Source: Planoprotostelium fungivorum
Lineage: Eukaryota; Evosea; Variosea; Cavosteliida; Cavosteliaceae
Direction of reading: 5' to 3'
NCBI GenBank assembly: GCA_003024175.1
Contig: MDYQ01000147.1
Span: 1-64,000, forward strand
DNA: 64,000 nucleotides
Shown here one piece after another: positions 43,585-54,983 of this stretch (positions are counted from its first letter, which is position 1; each line of letters opens with the position of its first letter). The notes below the pieces were generated by a model, which saw only the letters and a list, made by a program, of their open reading frames with translations, had not been told where the DNA came from and searched no databases. A program made the translations under genes and the position numbers.

Positions 43585-44950
43585 ATTGGCTCGTTGTAGA
43601 TGGCTCACCTCCTTCAGAGCAGATCGGATTAAATCGGCTCGATCTACAACGCCCAGTCCCAAAATGACGTGATCGATGTCCTTCAGTATCTTTGAATTGG
43701 GACCCCTCAAGAATATCTTGAGATTCATCGAGATTTCGTGGAGAATCGGTGGATTTTTCGTGGGAGCGTTGAGAATTTTTCCCCACAAATTGTGAATCAA
43801 CGCTTTCATCTTTTCTCCCTGCATAAAATTAATTTTTCTTCTCCTTGTTTTTTTCGATTCTTTTCTTCACATCGAACAGTTCTATAGAAAGAATAAAACA
43901 TAATAAATTCACACCTCGATGCATTTTTCTATCGAAACGATGAAACGACTGGCCATCATGTGAATGGCAACAGAATTTCTCAGCAAGAATTTCTCCATGA
44001 TAGTCAGTACCTACCCCATCAATCTACAACCTGCCACATCTCCTCCCACCTGCGATGTCTCTTGATCTGATAAGAGGGTAGACCAGTTAGTGATGGCAGT
44101 TGACACGTACACGATGTTATTGACGTCGCTAGTGTTCCTGTCTAGTTGTAGAATGACTTTGGGTAAGAAGGTGCTGCGGTTGGCGTACGATTCTAAGAGG
44201 AACCGCTCGTGGCTCGAAGCTTCGAGGAATTGGTACTGTAACGGTGAGATTTCGCGGGAAATTCGGAGACAGATACCAGGTGGCGGAGACTCGCTGTAGA
44301 TTGACTCGCCCTCTCTAAAAATAGATCGTAATAGGTGTGAGCGAGGCTGACGTGAGCCTCTCTGTCCAGTTGAGATATCTTGGGATAGATGTACTTGTAG
44401 AAGAGCGACGTCTTCGTCGTGATATCATGAGATGACATCTTCTCTTTCGTCATTTTTTCCTCTTTCCGTTGGGGTAAGAGGGCGTTGATCATCCACCTCT
44501 GAAAGATTCAACGAAAATTCTCGGAAATTTCACAGAAAGGTTAACTCACGCGATGGTTCCTCGTTTCGCGGAAGATTCCACCGAAAATTCCATAAATTTT
44601 TTCCTTCACCGTCTCGTTCACGTTTTCGTTCAGCTGTCTTCCCTCAGAATTTTCCCTTTTTCTCAGAAAATTCTCACCAGTAAGATGAGCATCTGAGATA
44701 GATCGTCCCTCCTATGGTGCATCATGAACTGGATGTAGATGGATGACGTGTGGCAGCAGATGTGATGCGTCCACTGGTTGGGTTGTAATATTCCCATCAA
44801 GAGAAGCTTCTCGATGTCTTCTTGTCCTTGAGGATGGCTGATGGCCAATCGAATGAGATTGGATGATATGGTTTCGAAGCAATTCGTGAAGAAGAGATCG
44901 TTGGAAGCTTCTGATTTTAAGATGGCCGTGGCAAAAGAGTCTGTGCTCAT
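43585..44950 (-). CDS. Unrecognised, probably helical-repeat protein
   Basis: The start MSTDSFATAILKSEASNDLF is followed by exons with long amphipathic helices: DIEKLLLMGILQPNQWTHHI, SLFYKYIYPKISQLDREA, FLLESYANRSTFLPKVILQL, HMMASRFIVSIEKCIE, MKALIHNLWGKILNA and LGVVDRADLIRSALKE. The look is of an alpha-solenoid, but no family is recognised. The 3' end is unclear: after ALKE a 39-nt intron (GTGAGCCATC...GAGGTAG) is plausible and more exons may reach about 43270. It lies just downstream of, and on the same strand as, another helical gene at 45227-46721; the two could be one gene. Introns are frequent and short. Confidence 0.6.
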
Positions 44951-45226
44951 CCTGTATTGACGTCAATTCCTTTGTCTTTCTTCTTTCATGATTCGTGATG
45001 ATAGAATATATCGGTTGATGTTAGTTGATAAGTAAGAGAAATTCTTTTCATTCATTTGAAAAACAAATATCAAAAGTTTTGAATTTGGAAGATGTAGAAA
45101 GAGGATGAGACATAGTTCACCAATTGCAGATGTGATGAAGGAGAGGATTCGTTTTGGTGCAAAATTGTATCGGTTGGAGGAAGATCATCATCATCGATCC
45201 AGACTGCCTCTCGCTCGTCTTCGCTT

Positions 45227-46721
45227 TCAATAACACATCGAGAAATTCGTCAGGAAACATCTGGCCCATCCATCAGCGTTACAGATAGAATGAAGAGGAT
45301 TCACCTGGGCGATGTGGTTGATGATCTGAGTGAATTTCGATCGCATGTTCAGCTTCTCCATGGCAGATTCACATCGCTTCGCCGCCGCGTTCGAAGTCAA
45401 AACTTCTCCGGGGCATAAGAAGACGGGGAAGGTGTGTATGATCTGCTTCACTACGTCTCTGTATTCTTTGACGGAGATGTTACCTGCATCGAATTGAGAG
45501 TTGTAGATCCGTACGACTCTCACTGTGGTAATGACTCGTGAATACAGAGAGAGCGGTGATGATGGATAGCCTCGCGCGGATCTGGTTGGCGATCGTGTCC
45601 TCGTCTCCCTGCTGGAGGAAACTCTGCAGAGCGCCCACTTTGAGGTGCTTCAACATGATCGAGAGGATCTTCCCCGTCTGAAGAGCCGCCTGAAGTGAAT
45701 CCGTTTCCATCTCTTGCTGCGATCGTTCAGTACATAAAGAGGAAATAAAAGAATGTTTTGACTCTCACTGCGAGACACTTTCTGAATACTTTCATGGCGG
45801 CGATTCTCGATGGTGGACCGATGGCTTCCCAATCCACCGCTTGGATCTGAAACAGACAGAGAGCTGAGACGAACTGGCCCGTGTCAGTCTCGCCTCGATC
45901 GTTCGATTGACTCACTCTTGCTTCTCCCTCGTCTGTCACACGATCGACGATGCGGATGAGGTCTGATGTCACCGTGCTGTGACACGTGGTGCACTCTTTT
46001 TGAAACTTCTGAGTGGTGGATGAGGTGGGCATGCGTTGAAAGAGAGAAGAATTCTCTTGGAAGAGGGTCGACAGACCGATCATGATGATCTCGAGATTGA
46101 TCAAGTCTCGCGAAGAAGTCAATCTGTGAACGAGAGACGAATAAAGTTGAAGGTGTTGGGCGAACATCTAAAGTTGAAGGGTGAGATGATGATTTGAATG
46201 GATGAGAATTTACCTCCGCGTGATTCGAAAAGAAGGAGTGATTGGAAGAGACCAACTTGCAGCTCCGAAGGTTTCCCGCTTCGATCTGCACCGATCAGAA
46301 GTGATGTGAGATGATTCAAACATACCTGAGACATGCAACTCAAGACGGTGAGGGCGCTGTGTGCCTCGCCTTGATCGACACACTGCGAACAGAGATGGAT
46401 GGCACCTTTGAGTAATACGTAGCAGTGATTAGACCATTGACTGTCGGATAATACAGACACATGTTGTAATAGACGCTTTCGGTGTAAGAAGAGGATGGAA
46501 TCAGACGACCTACCTGGAAATTTTGTATGAGGCGGACCAGATTTTCAGACGAAGGAGGAGATTCACGACCTTGAGTATATTGTTGAATGATGGAAGTCAC
46601 TTTTGATACTCTGCGATGTTCATCAGAAAAGAAGAGATAAATTGATATCATACTTGATATTGACATCATTCGCTGATTGAGAACGGAGGGTCTCCGCTAT
46701 AGCAGGCTCTAAGCCTCTCAT
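45227..46721 (-). CDS. Unrecognised, probably alpha-solenoid protein
   Basis: The start MRGLEPAIAETLRSQSANDV is followed by about nine exons joined with conserved phases: KVTSIIQQYTQGRESPPSSE, LLQHVSVLSDSQWSNHCYVL, MFAQHLQLYSSLVHRL, NLEIIMIGLSTLFQENSSLF, VDWEAIGPPSRIAAMKVFRK, ALQSFLQQGDEDTIANQIRA, ISVKEYRDVVKQIIHTFPVF and MRSKFTQIINHIAQV, ending at NFSMCY. It is almost entirely helical with no obvious signature residues. The long, well-spliced frame supports a conserved gene, but I cannot name the family. Confidence 0.65.
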
Positions 46722-46833
46722 GTTTGTCGGTCGCAATGTCTATCGTGATGCAATTATTGGAATTCGTCACGTGATTGGATCTACAATGAAAAAAAAAACA
46801 TCATCATTTCATGATCATTTATCACTGGTCAGA

Positions 46834-47631
46834 TTAAGACGGCACTTTCAGGCCCCTCTCAACAGCAGGTCGCTTCTCGATTTTCTCCATCCATGCTTGA
46901 ATGTGGGTGAAATCCTTGAAGTCGATGTTGGTCTGTTCAATCGGGGCAGAGGCGAATCCACGAATCCAAGGGAAGAGGGCGATGTCAGCGATCGTGTATT
47001 CGTCACCCGCAACGTACTGAAATCAAGTCAGCGAAGATCGACGGATAGCAATCGCATACCTCATTAGTGGATAATTGCTTGTCTAAGACCTTGACCAGAC
47101 GCTTCGATTCGGTCTGGTATCTTTCTATGGCATACGGAACCTTCTCCTTGGCGTAGCGAACGAAGTGACCAAGTTGACCTGGAGAAGTATGAGAATGAGT
47201 AGACGCGTATGTGGCCCACCGAACATGGGACCGACACCGCCCATCTGCCAGAACAGCCACTGTATCGTCTTCGCTCTCTTGATCGGGTCTTGTGGGATCA
47301 GCTTTCCACTCTTCTCTGCCAAGTAGAGGAGGATGGCACCGCTCTCAAACAGGTCGAGAGACTGACCGTTTGGACCGTTGGGGTCTGTGATGGCGGGGAT
47401 CTTGTTGTTGGGGCTGACCTACGATCGCTTATCATGTGTTTCGTTCCGAAGAATGTTCGATGGTAATCTTTGGATGTCATTCATTACCTTCAGGAAATCG
47501 GCGCCGAACTGCTCGTTCTTTGAGATGTCGATCTTGTGAGCGTCGTAGTCTAGGCCCAACTCTTCCAGTGCGATGGCTACCTTCTGTCCGTTAGGTGTGG
47601 CGAGAGAGAAAAGCTGGATCTTGTTGCTCAT
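46834..47631 (-). CDS. Glutathione S-transferase of the Ure2p/YfcG type
   Basis: The start MSNKIQLFSLATPNGQKVAI leads to ALEELGLDYDAHKIDISKNE. The TPNGQK block (Asn as the catalytic or GSH-activating residue) is typical of the Ure2p/YfcG/YghU group. The next exon has SPNNKIPAITDPNG, the cis-Pro segment, then LFESGAILLYLAEKSG with the Glu-Ser that binds glutathione. The helical C-domain contains IQWLFWQMGGVGPMFGQ and DEYTIADIALFPWIRGF, and ends at GLKVPS. About 235 residues from five exons. It probably acts as a disulfide reductase or GSH transferase in the cytosol. Relatives are common in bacteria and fungi; the introns show that it is native here. Confidence 0.9.
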
Positions 47632-47894
47632 TGTTGAGTGTAGAAGATTTGGTTGTGGAGGATTTGGTTGGGAGGTTGGTTCTGCCGATCGCCGATGTCC
47701 ATGCGGAGCTCCGAAGTCCAATACCCGATGATGAGCCATCGGCGAAACCAACAATGAAACTGACAATGGAGATGTATGTTTCAACTCAGCGACGAAATAC
47801 ACATGTCATCCTCGAAATACAAATACTGACGAGGTGTGTCTTGTCATGCTGTGAATATAATCCTTCACTAGATTGTACCGTTTCAAAAAGTTGA

Positions 47895-48597
47895 TCACTG
47901 GAAACCACTCGTGAGTGCAGATGAGATCAGCGCGAGAGCCCACAGCAGAGCATTGAATGGAAGGAAGAGGATCTGATCTTGGTGAGGGTGAAGACGATTG
48001 AAGAGGTATACCTGCTGGAACACGATTACGACGATGAAAATAGAAACGAAGAACATGTGAATCACAGCTAATACAAAGAGGAAGCCGAAGAGGAAGATGG
48101 GATTCCAGTGACCTGATCTTTCGTCGTATTTCCAATAAGGAACCGCGCATAAATAGGCTGCATCGGTCAGATCTTGAAACGAATGGACACCACCACCGTT
48201 TAAAACGATGATCCACAAGATTACGCCGCCAAGATAAAGGAGGTTCGTGAAGAGCTCTGACCTCGAATACTTCGATGAGATCTGCATCCGGGTCATTGTC
48301 TGTGGCTTTGATCTCCACTGAGTCACCGTGAGTGATGCAGGTGTCGTGCAGACGATGGATAGTTTCTGTTTGGTTCGTCAGAAACCAATAATGGCAGGAC
48401 CATATTCCAAAAATATGCACTAAGATGGGCCAAGCTGACAAACACGTACGAATATCAACACTGAGGGAAATGGAAGCTCTTCGAAGCTTCACGTTGAGGA
48501 AATAGCCTGTGTGAAGCTCTGTGAGGAAACAGAACGCATCGCCTCGAATGTGTACACTCTCCCAATAGTGATCAATTAAATCGCTTTTGTGTAACAT
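47895..48597 (-). CDS. Multi-pass membrane protein, unrecognised
   Basis: The start MLHKSDLIDHYWESVHIRG at 48597 is followed by a first membrane segment (AWPILVHIFGIWSCHYWFL). A 49-nt intron (GTGGAGATC...ATCGAAG) links at phase 0 to YSRSELFTNLLYLGGVILWI. Further hydrophobic stretches follow: IFLFGFLFVLAVIHMFFV, IVVIVFQQVYLF and FLPFNALLWALALISSAL. About four to five membrane segments, about 215 residues. No family recognised; the organelle is unknown. Without the splice the first exon runs on in a hydrophilic frame, which is less likely. Confidence 0.6.
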
Positions 48598-48944
48598 TTA
48601 ATCTGAAGCTTCTATTAATACCTCGTAGTCATACAAACCGATGTTGGACCACCGATGTATTAATCTACTGCTATTCGGATCGATCCTCTGGATAATACTC
48701 TCCATATCACTTGAATCTGTTCATTGTGTCGTCTTCGTTTCAGCTCTTAATTTCATCAGTATCTCCCGGCTACCAGGTGACTCTTGGTGAAACGTAGTCA
48801 GTGTGTTTTAAGCCGGAAATCGATCCAAAATCGGACAAAAATCTTTCATTTTTGAGCTGGGTTCACATAAGCACCTCAAGATCTATACGAAATCTCCGGC
48901 AACAGAAAGAACGAACAACGCGGGCTCAGACGACAGACAGACTC

Positions 48945-51900
48945 ATGGACAACAGCGGGTATATCATGGATCCTCTACCGCAGGTCGTCTTGATACCAGC
49001 GGAAGATCTGAAGGCGGTGAGTCGAGCATTCCATTCTGAAGGTGAATTGCTTAGCCGACTATTGTGATTACCAACAACTCGTATCTTCTAGACGATGAGA
49101 CGTCAACTCGCTTTGCATTCAAGTTGGAGGACGATGAGGTGAATGTCGTATTGTAAATCGTATCCCGATTGACCTCTGAAAGTTCCTGAGCGACGATGCC
49201 TCGTCCGTCGCGTCTGCGAACAGTTATCTGGCGACAGATTTTCCGGCTGGAGAACCGTCTCTTATGTACTCGACTGATTCGACTGATTCCATTTCTTCAC
49301 TCGACAGACCCTCTCCACCCATCACATCGAAACCTCTCAGTCCTTCCATCACGAGGGTGACCCGCTTGGAGCTCACATTGTATCTTCTGACATTTGAACA
49401 GAACACATTAGCACCCAGTGTCTCGTCGTCGAACTCGAGAAACTCTCTGAGAAAGTCGTGGGAAGATGGCATCATCCAATCAGCATTGTCTAAAGCGGGC
49501 AACTATGTCTCGTTTCACTCTCCACGCTCGCGAAACAATACCATCTATCGAGCTGTCACAGACTCGCAGTCATCCTTTCAGGTATGTTTTGTCCTCTGAT
49601 GCATCCCAGATCATCTTACACTTCGAGTCACTTACATAGAGAAGGACACTGAGGTATTAGACAAAATCGAAATCAAAGTCAGAGATTGGAATGCGGAATA
49701 CCAAGACATCAGACAACAGATCGGTCATGCATTGAACGAGGTGCCCCTCCATCACATCATCTAAAGACATCTGGAGACATCATCTGAAGACATCATCAGA
49801 TCCACATGACCGAAGAGGAAGACTTCCTCCTCCAAGTGCCGTGGCACGCAGGCCACAAGTTGGCGAAGGAATTTGCAGACGCTGCCGTCCTCTATGCCAA
49901 GATCATCATCAACGAGATCTACCTCCCAGACTATCTAAAGACATACCAAGCCTGTGACATCGGTGGCGTCGCCGGCGGACAGAAATATATCGTCCAGAAC
50001 ATCCTATTCAAATTCGCGGGTGCGTTGTAGTCTGACGTTGATGACATCTCTTGACGTTCGAAAGGAGACACGCTGTTGATGGAAGACCCTCCAGTGTGGA
50101 TGTATGGTACCGACGGACCTGATCACAAGAGTGCATCCAGGACATCAAAGAACGAGATGAAAGGACTAGAGGCCATGTGTAACACACACGTACCCGGTCT
50201 GTATTATCCCATGATGGTCATCGTCGATTACAAGGGTGGGATGATACGTAAATCGGAATTTCACTGAGATTTCTATGGGATTTCGCGTGTTGGCCATGCC
50301 TGTACTCCCCATCAATAAGAGTACCATCCTCTACGGTAGTAACGACGCCGGTGTCACAGTACACAGAGACAACGAGGTGCGAAATCCACGCGAAGTTTCA
50401 TCTGAATCCCGTCAGACCTTGAACCTCCTCATGCAGACGGCCGCCAATCGCATCCACATCAGCGGTCACGTGACCGGCTTGAAAGAGAAGAAGGAGATCT
50501 ACGGCCCAGGCGATATCGAGGGCCATTTGGGAACAGATGAAAAGTATTACGTCGTCGATTTCGGTCGAGTCATGCCACCGGAAGACCCAGCCCAAACTCA
50601 TCACAAGAACTCGAAGTCGGTCTTCTATTCTCTATTGAGAAGTCAGTTGGTGTCGTCGCATCCGGAGGTGAGAAAAAATGGAGGGAGTGGGGATTGAAAC
50701 GTGGGCAGGCTCTGTGCAGCGATGCGTTTACAAAGTGGAATTCTGATGATGATGAAGAGAGGAGGAAGGCGATCAACGAGAAGGTGTGATATCATACTGC
50801 GATATCGCGACCGTACGGTCGATGAAGATCTAAAAATAGATCACGTTTCGTTCGCTGAATGGAACAGGTCACGAAGGCCACGATGAGGATAAGAGACGAA
50901 TGCGTGCCTGATTTCGCCAACTACTTAGACGCTCTGTCGTTCCCATGGGAACACCTGTGGAGCCCTCAAGCCACACAGTCTGATCTACTCAAGGTGATAA
51001 AATTTCTCAGACATTTCCCAGAAATTGACGAGAATAGTCTCTGGACATCATCGGTGTAGACGAGACACACAGAAGAAAATTGAACATCAGACACATTGGA
51101 TGCGTCAGAGCCACGTGTAAATCTGTAGATGTGAAGAAGTTGATCTTCAGTGCAATGGTCGCACGAGTCGTGAAAGACGACTTCAGGGACATCATGAGAT
51201 TGAAGATGCTGGAGACGTTCGACAACGGAAGGTCTCTGTCAAAGGTGGGTGTCTGTTCATCATCGAGTGCCATGTGATCACGTTCGATGATCGCGATCGT
51301 GATGCGAACGTGATGATGACGATGAAACAGGCCATCTCTTCCTTCTGCAATCAGATCTTGGGCCATTCTTCCAAGTCAGGGAAGTATTGGAACAGTGTCA
51401 TCCGCCTCGGAATCGTTCAGAAGTTCGGGCCGGTGGGGCTGTCGAAGGAAGAATCGGAGAGCGAAGGAGAGGAAGGACAGAAGCTCCTCATGCAAAACTG
51501 CGACCTGCGTTTAGTCTTGTTGCAGTTGTTTGCATTCACTGGCGTCAGAGTGGCAGAAGAAGCCATGATGGAGGTGACACGATCGACACATCATCACGAT
51601 ACTACCTTCTTCCTCATCGCTTCCTCAACACCATCTGTATCGGTGCACATCATGTGTTGAATGTCATCATCACATCTCACGATCGTCACCTGATGTGAAA
51701 CAGATCGTGAGTCATCCGAAAGATCTTCGATTCGTAGAATCCGATTTCCTGTCGGTGGAACACATCTTGAAACACCAATCCATCGTCTACACGTGGGGCA
51801 GCATGAGCCTCTTATCGCAGATCGCAAAATCCAGTGCGAAGCGAGAATGGGGCAGAGAGAACACGAGGCAGATCGCGGCCGCAGAGAGGGGCATGAAAGA

Positions 51901-52357
51901 CGCGCACAGTGAGTGTAGACGATGATGTCGATGATGTGATCCACGTTCTCACACGAGCATAGTGGCCTGTCCCAGCTGTCCTCTCATCCGCTTAGCTTGG
52001 GCTCTGTCCAAATTGAAGTTGGCCGATGCGAGAGATGATGTGTCGCAGGCCGAAATCGACTCGTGTGTAACTCTCATCAGCGACGCCGTGAACAGTGAGA
52101 AAGAAGGAGACGCATGCACAGCATCTCACGTTCTTTCAGTGTTGGGACCGAAGGCGTTCTTGATGAAGATGAAGACGAGGGCCGTGGAGTGGAAAGCCAA
52201 GGTGGCCGAGAGGAGTGGCCTGAAGGATGAAGCAGAAAGATTAAGGAAAGAAGAGGAAGAGTTGAGACACATGGCCAATCATTCCAGTCCAGTCTTACCC
52301 GTCTGCTTCGATCCGTCACTGAAGATTGGAGATTGTGATAAATTATGTTGGCTGTAG
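48945..52357 (+). CDS. CLU-domain-like protein
   Basis: The start MDNSGYIMDPLPQVVLIPAE is followed by an acidic, Ser-rich region and a domain with LPDYLKTYQACDIGGVAGGQ. Exons then match the CLU (Clueless) core: FRVLAMPVLPINKSTILYGS, AANRIHISGHVTG, DIEGHLGTDEKYYVVDFGRV and MPPEDPAQ, and later HIGCVRATCKSVDVKKLIFS. CLU proteins bind mRNAs for mitochondrial proteins and keep mitochondria dispersed. Here the C-terminal part (ILKHQSIVYTWGSMSLLSQI, CVTLISDAVNSEK) is helical but does not show clear TPR units, and the tail is a coiled coil (AKVAERSGLKDEAERLRKEE). Protostelid-type paralogs may thus be diverged. The start and first introns are tentative. Confidence 0.7.
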
Positions 52358-52521
52358 AGATGAATAAAGAGGATGAACGGTGTAGCCTGTCGATTGTTTG
52401 ATGGAAGATGAAGAGAGAAGTGGACCGAGTTATTTTATTCGATTCTTAATTACAAAGGAGGATCTAAAAGAGTGTAAGAGTCTAACACTAGTTGGTTTGT
52501 ATGATGGAAAGGTTGAGTGTA

Positions 52522-52590
52522 TCAGACAAAAAGTTAGCAGTATCGCAATATCCCCATTGTCCAGTCGGATGGGAGCGTTCTTGTTCATCA
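52522..52590. repeat. Direct repeat, copy 1
   Basis: This 69-bp segment begins TCAGACAAAAAGTTAGCAGT and ends TTGTTCATCA. It matches 52750-52818 with only two visible differences. The copies are 228 bp apart (start to start) and lie outside genes. Confidence 0.9.
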
Positions 52591-52749
52591 CAGAAAGAGA
52601 ATGAGGAAAAGGAAGAGAAGTGATCCCCACCTAGTCCATTTAGAACCTCCCAAGACGGCCTCCATGGGGGACAGGTAGTCTACCGAACACCTGAGAGGAC
52701 GATCAGAAGGTGAAGGTATAAAGGGACCAATGTAATGCTTGTGAGGTGT

Positions 52750-52818
52750 TCAGACAAAAAATTAGCAGTATCGCAGTATCCCCATTGTCCAGTCGGATGG
52801 GAGCGTTCTTGTTCATCA
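52750..52818. repeat. Direct repeat, copy 2
   Basis: Second copy of the 69-bp segment at 52522-52590, differing by A for G in the AAAAAG run and by G for A in CGCAATATC. Confidence 0.9.
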
Positions 52819-53075
52819 TAGAATAGAAGAATGGATTGATTCATGATCGTATTCTCACCTTAACCTCCCAGAATAGAGTCCTTCAGAACCTAACAGGGAG
52901 CTGCTGTTACCAGCCTCTCTCCGTTTGATCCCACCCTGTTTGTTCTTCCTCTGCATCTGATTGTCTCGTTGTAACAGCAACTACAACGGGGATCTTCATA
53001 TTCCGATATCTATTCCGATGTTCGGGGCTTCGGAATTCCATACCTTTGAGATGATCATTCAGAAGGCTTCAAGCG

Positions 53076-54352
53076 ATGCAAAGCACGACACCGACCGAGA
53101 TCTATTCTATACCTGATGGCGTCCATGCCATACCTCTACACCGACTCGATTTGAGATCTGACGACGAGATCGATCACACGTTGTTGCACCCTGAGCCTCC
53201 GACGAGCAGCGAGAAGAACATATGGTTCTTCTGGCACAAAGGTTTCTCACACATGCATCCCTACACGAAACGCAATGTTCGAGCCTGGCACCGTCGATTC
53301 TCGAAACAAGGTTGGACAGTTCGCGTCGTGGACAGAGTGCCAGGATCATCGCTCAACATAGACAAGTTCTTAGATGTCGCCGACCCCAATCTCTTCCCAA
53401 AGGCCTTCCTAGATGGTACCATCGGTGGCGATTATGCACCGCAACACACGTCAGACCTGGTTAGGTGGCCTTTACTGTTGAGATACGGTGGTGTCTACGC
53501 CGATGTCGGTCTGATGCAGATCGGTGATATCGATGCCATTTGGAACGAGACCATCGGCAATCCTCAATCTCCATACGAGGTCAAGTTTTTCTCGCCGTGT
53601 CGATGTCATATCAATCTCATCTTCAGATCTTGTCCTACTCTACGGGCGGTCCAGAAATCAGATGCCTCACAAACTACTTTCTGGCCAGTGGCAGGAACAA
53701 TCCCCTCTTCGAGAGGTGCCACCGTCTATTCATGTCGCTGTGGGCCGCCGATGGAGGCAAAATCAGCACGGAGGGCATGCACAGTTCACCTCTCCTGAAA
53801 CAAGTCCCCATGATGACCACCGATTCTCCCGATGGAATGATACCACGAGACGAATTGACAAAGATGTTGACGGATTACATCATCCAAGGACAAGTCATGT
53901 CTTTAGTCATGAATCTCGTCGATGAAGAGGACCATTGGGATGGACCCCACTACGTCCGAGAGCACGTCTACGTCATGGAGTTCATGATCGGAGCCCAGCT
54001 GATCAACGATCTCACGCAATGGGATGGACAGAGAGCTTTTCGTCTCATGTCTCTACCTTTACCACAGAGAGGCCAAGAAGAAACGGAAGATCAGAAGGCA
54101 GCGAGGAACATTGTGGAGATGTGCTTGTCGAAGAGCTTCGGTTTCAAATTGGCCCACGGTCTCATTCTGAAAGTGTATGGAGACACGCTGGGATCACTAT
54201 GGAGGAAGCATGAGGGATCTGATGATGTCGTGGGGACGTATGGACATTGGTTGAGACACGGGATGATCTACTGGGAGCAAGATGAACTGCCAAAGAGAGT
54301 CGATGTGGGGGAGTTGAAGCCGTATAAGACGGGGCCGATGATGAGAGGATAA
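53076..54352 (+). CDS. Capsular-polysaccharide-synthesis-type glycosyltransferase
   Basis: Two exons (53076-53579 and 53627-54352) joined at phase 0 by a 47-nt intron (GTCAAGTTT...CTTCAG) give about 409 residues. The N-terminal half has KNIWFFWHKGFSHMHPYTKR, GWTVRVVDRVPG, QHTSDLVRWPLLLRYGGVY and ADVGLM, the layout of Caps_synth/GT32-related transferases, where the acidic residues after GGVY bind the metal and nucleotide sugar. The second exon has GGPEIRCLTNYFLASGRNNP and ERCHRLFMSLWAADGG. No signal peptide or membrane anchor was seen, which is unusual for a Golgi enzyme. Related proteins are found in fungi and bacteria; the sugar is unknown. Confidence 0.82.
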
Positions 54353-54492
54353 AGACGACGAGTGGGGCAGCAGAACTTCAATTTGGACAGAACTCATGTT
54401 ACGTTGAATGGCGATGGGTGGTTCACTCGACTATTCCAGGATGGTAGATGATGGATGATCGAAAAAGGTTGATCGGATACAATTCTGGTTTA

Positions 54493-54906
54493 TTAACGGC
54501 TTCCTCTGCCTTTGTCTGTGCTGACCGCAAGCTCAACTTCTTCCGTCACTCTCCTCAGCAATCGCTTTTGTTTTCGTTGTGCCTCGAAATGTTTCAACTA
54601 TTTGAATAAGAAGTTGTACAAGATTTGTAACAAATCATATCTGAGACCATCACGATTAACCATTGAGTTATGATTCAATCGATGGATTAATGATTTCCAT
54701 TAATCACCCAGGTTGGTGTGCAGACAGTCTCGTAGACTTTGAACTTATCTTGACACAGAGCGTTGTTTTCTTCGTTGGCATCCAAACAGGCGTGATATTC
54801 ATCTCTAGCCTTCCAACACAAGTCTCTTCCTTCTTTACTCGTGATATTAGTTCCTACTCTCGTAAGGGTTTACCTCTTCATCACACTCACCTGCCTTGGT
54901 CGTCAT
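54493..54906 (-). CDS. COA6: COA6-type cytochrome c oxidase assembly factor (twin Cys, CHCH)
   Basis: Three small exons: MTTKA; then EGRDLCWKARDEYHACLD, ANEENNALCQDKFKVYE and TVCTPTW; then LKHFEAQRKQKRLLRRVTEE, with a TAA at 54493. The Cys pattern C-x9-C...C-x10-C with W-x-A-R-D-E-Y and the C-x-x-x-W-(I/L)-K-x-F ending is that of COA6/COX6B proteins, which help copper delivery to Cox2 in the mitochondrial intermembrane space. About 80 residues. Phases agree across both introns (about 59 and 110 nt). The short exons make the gene invisible to simple ORF finding. Confidence 0.85.
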
Positions 54907-54983
54907 TTTTGCTGTGAGATGTGATCTGACGGAGTCACGTGATATTGATTGCTTGTAGTCGCACAACTTTTCACGACACCAAC
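54907..54983. promoter_or_regulatory. 77-bp bidirectional promoter
   Basis: Only 77 bases separate the ATG of the COA6 gene (minus) from the ATG of the Rab GEF gene (plus). The region contains GTCACGTGATATTG with a CACGTG E-box near its centre. Shared promoter elements are inferred from the geometry. Confidence 0.55.

Larger units (their letters stand above)
52358..53075. other. Spacer holding a diverged direct repeat, no gene seen
   Basis: No supportable coding exon. Two nearly identical 69-bp segments are present (listed separately). CTCC/AACCTCCCA words recur after each copy, hinting that the duplicated unit is longer but decayed. Confidence 0.5.

Noticed and set aside
43231-43599. Plus-strand 122-codon ORF
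   Set aside because: His/Ser-rich frame with no start context, opposite probable exons of the minus-strand gene.
53107-53349. Minus-strand and out-of-frame ORFs within the glycosyltransferase
   Set aside because: Overlap a well-supported two-exon gene and show no domain.
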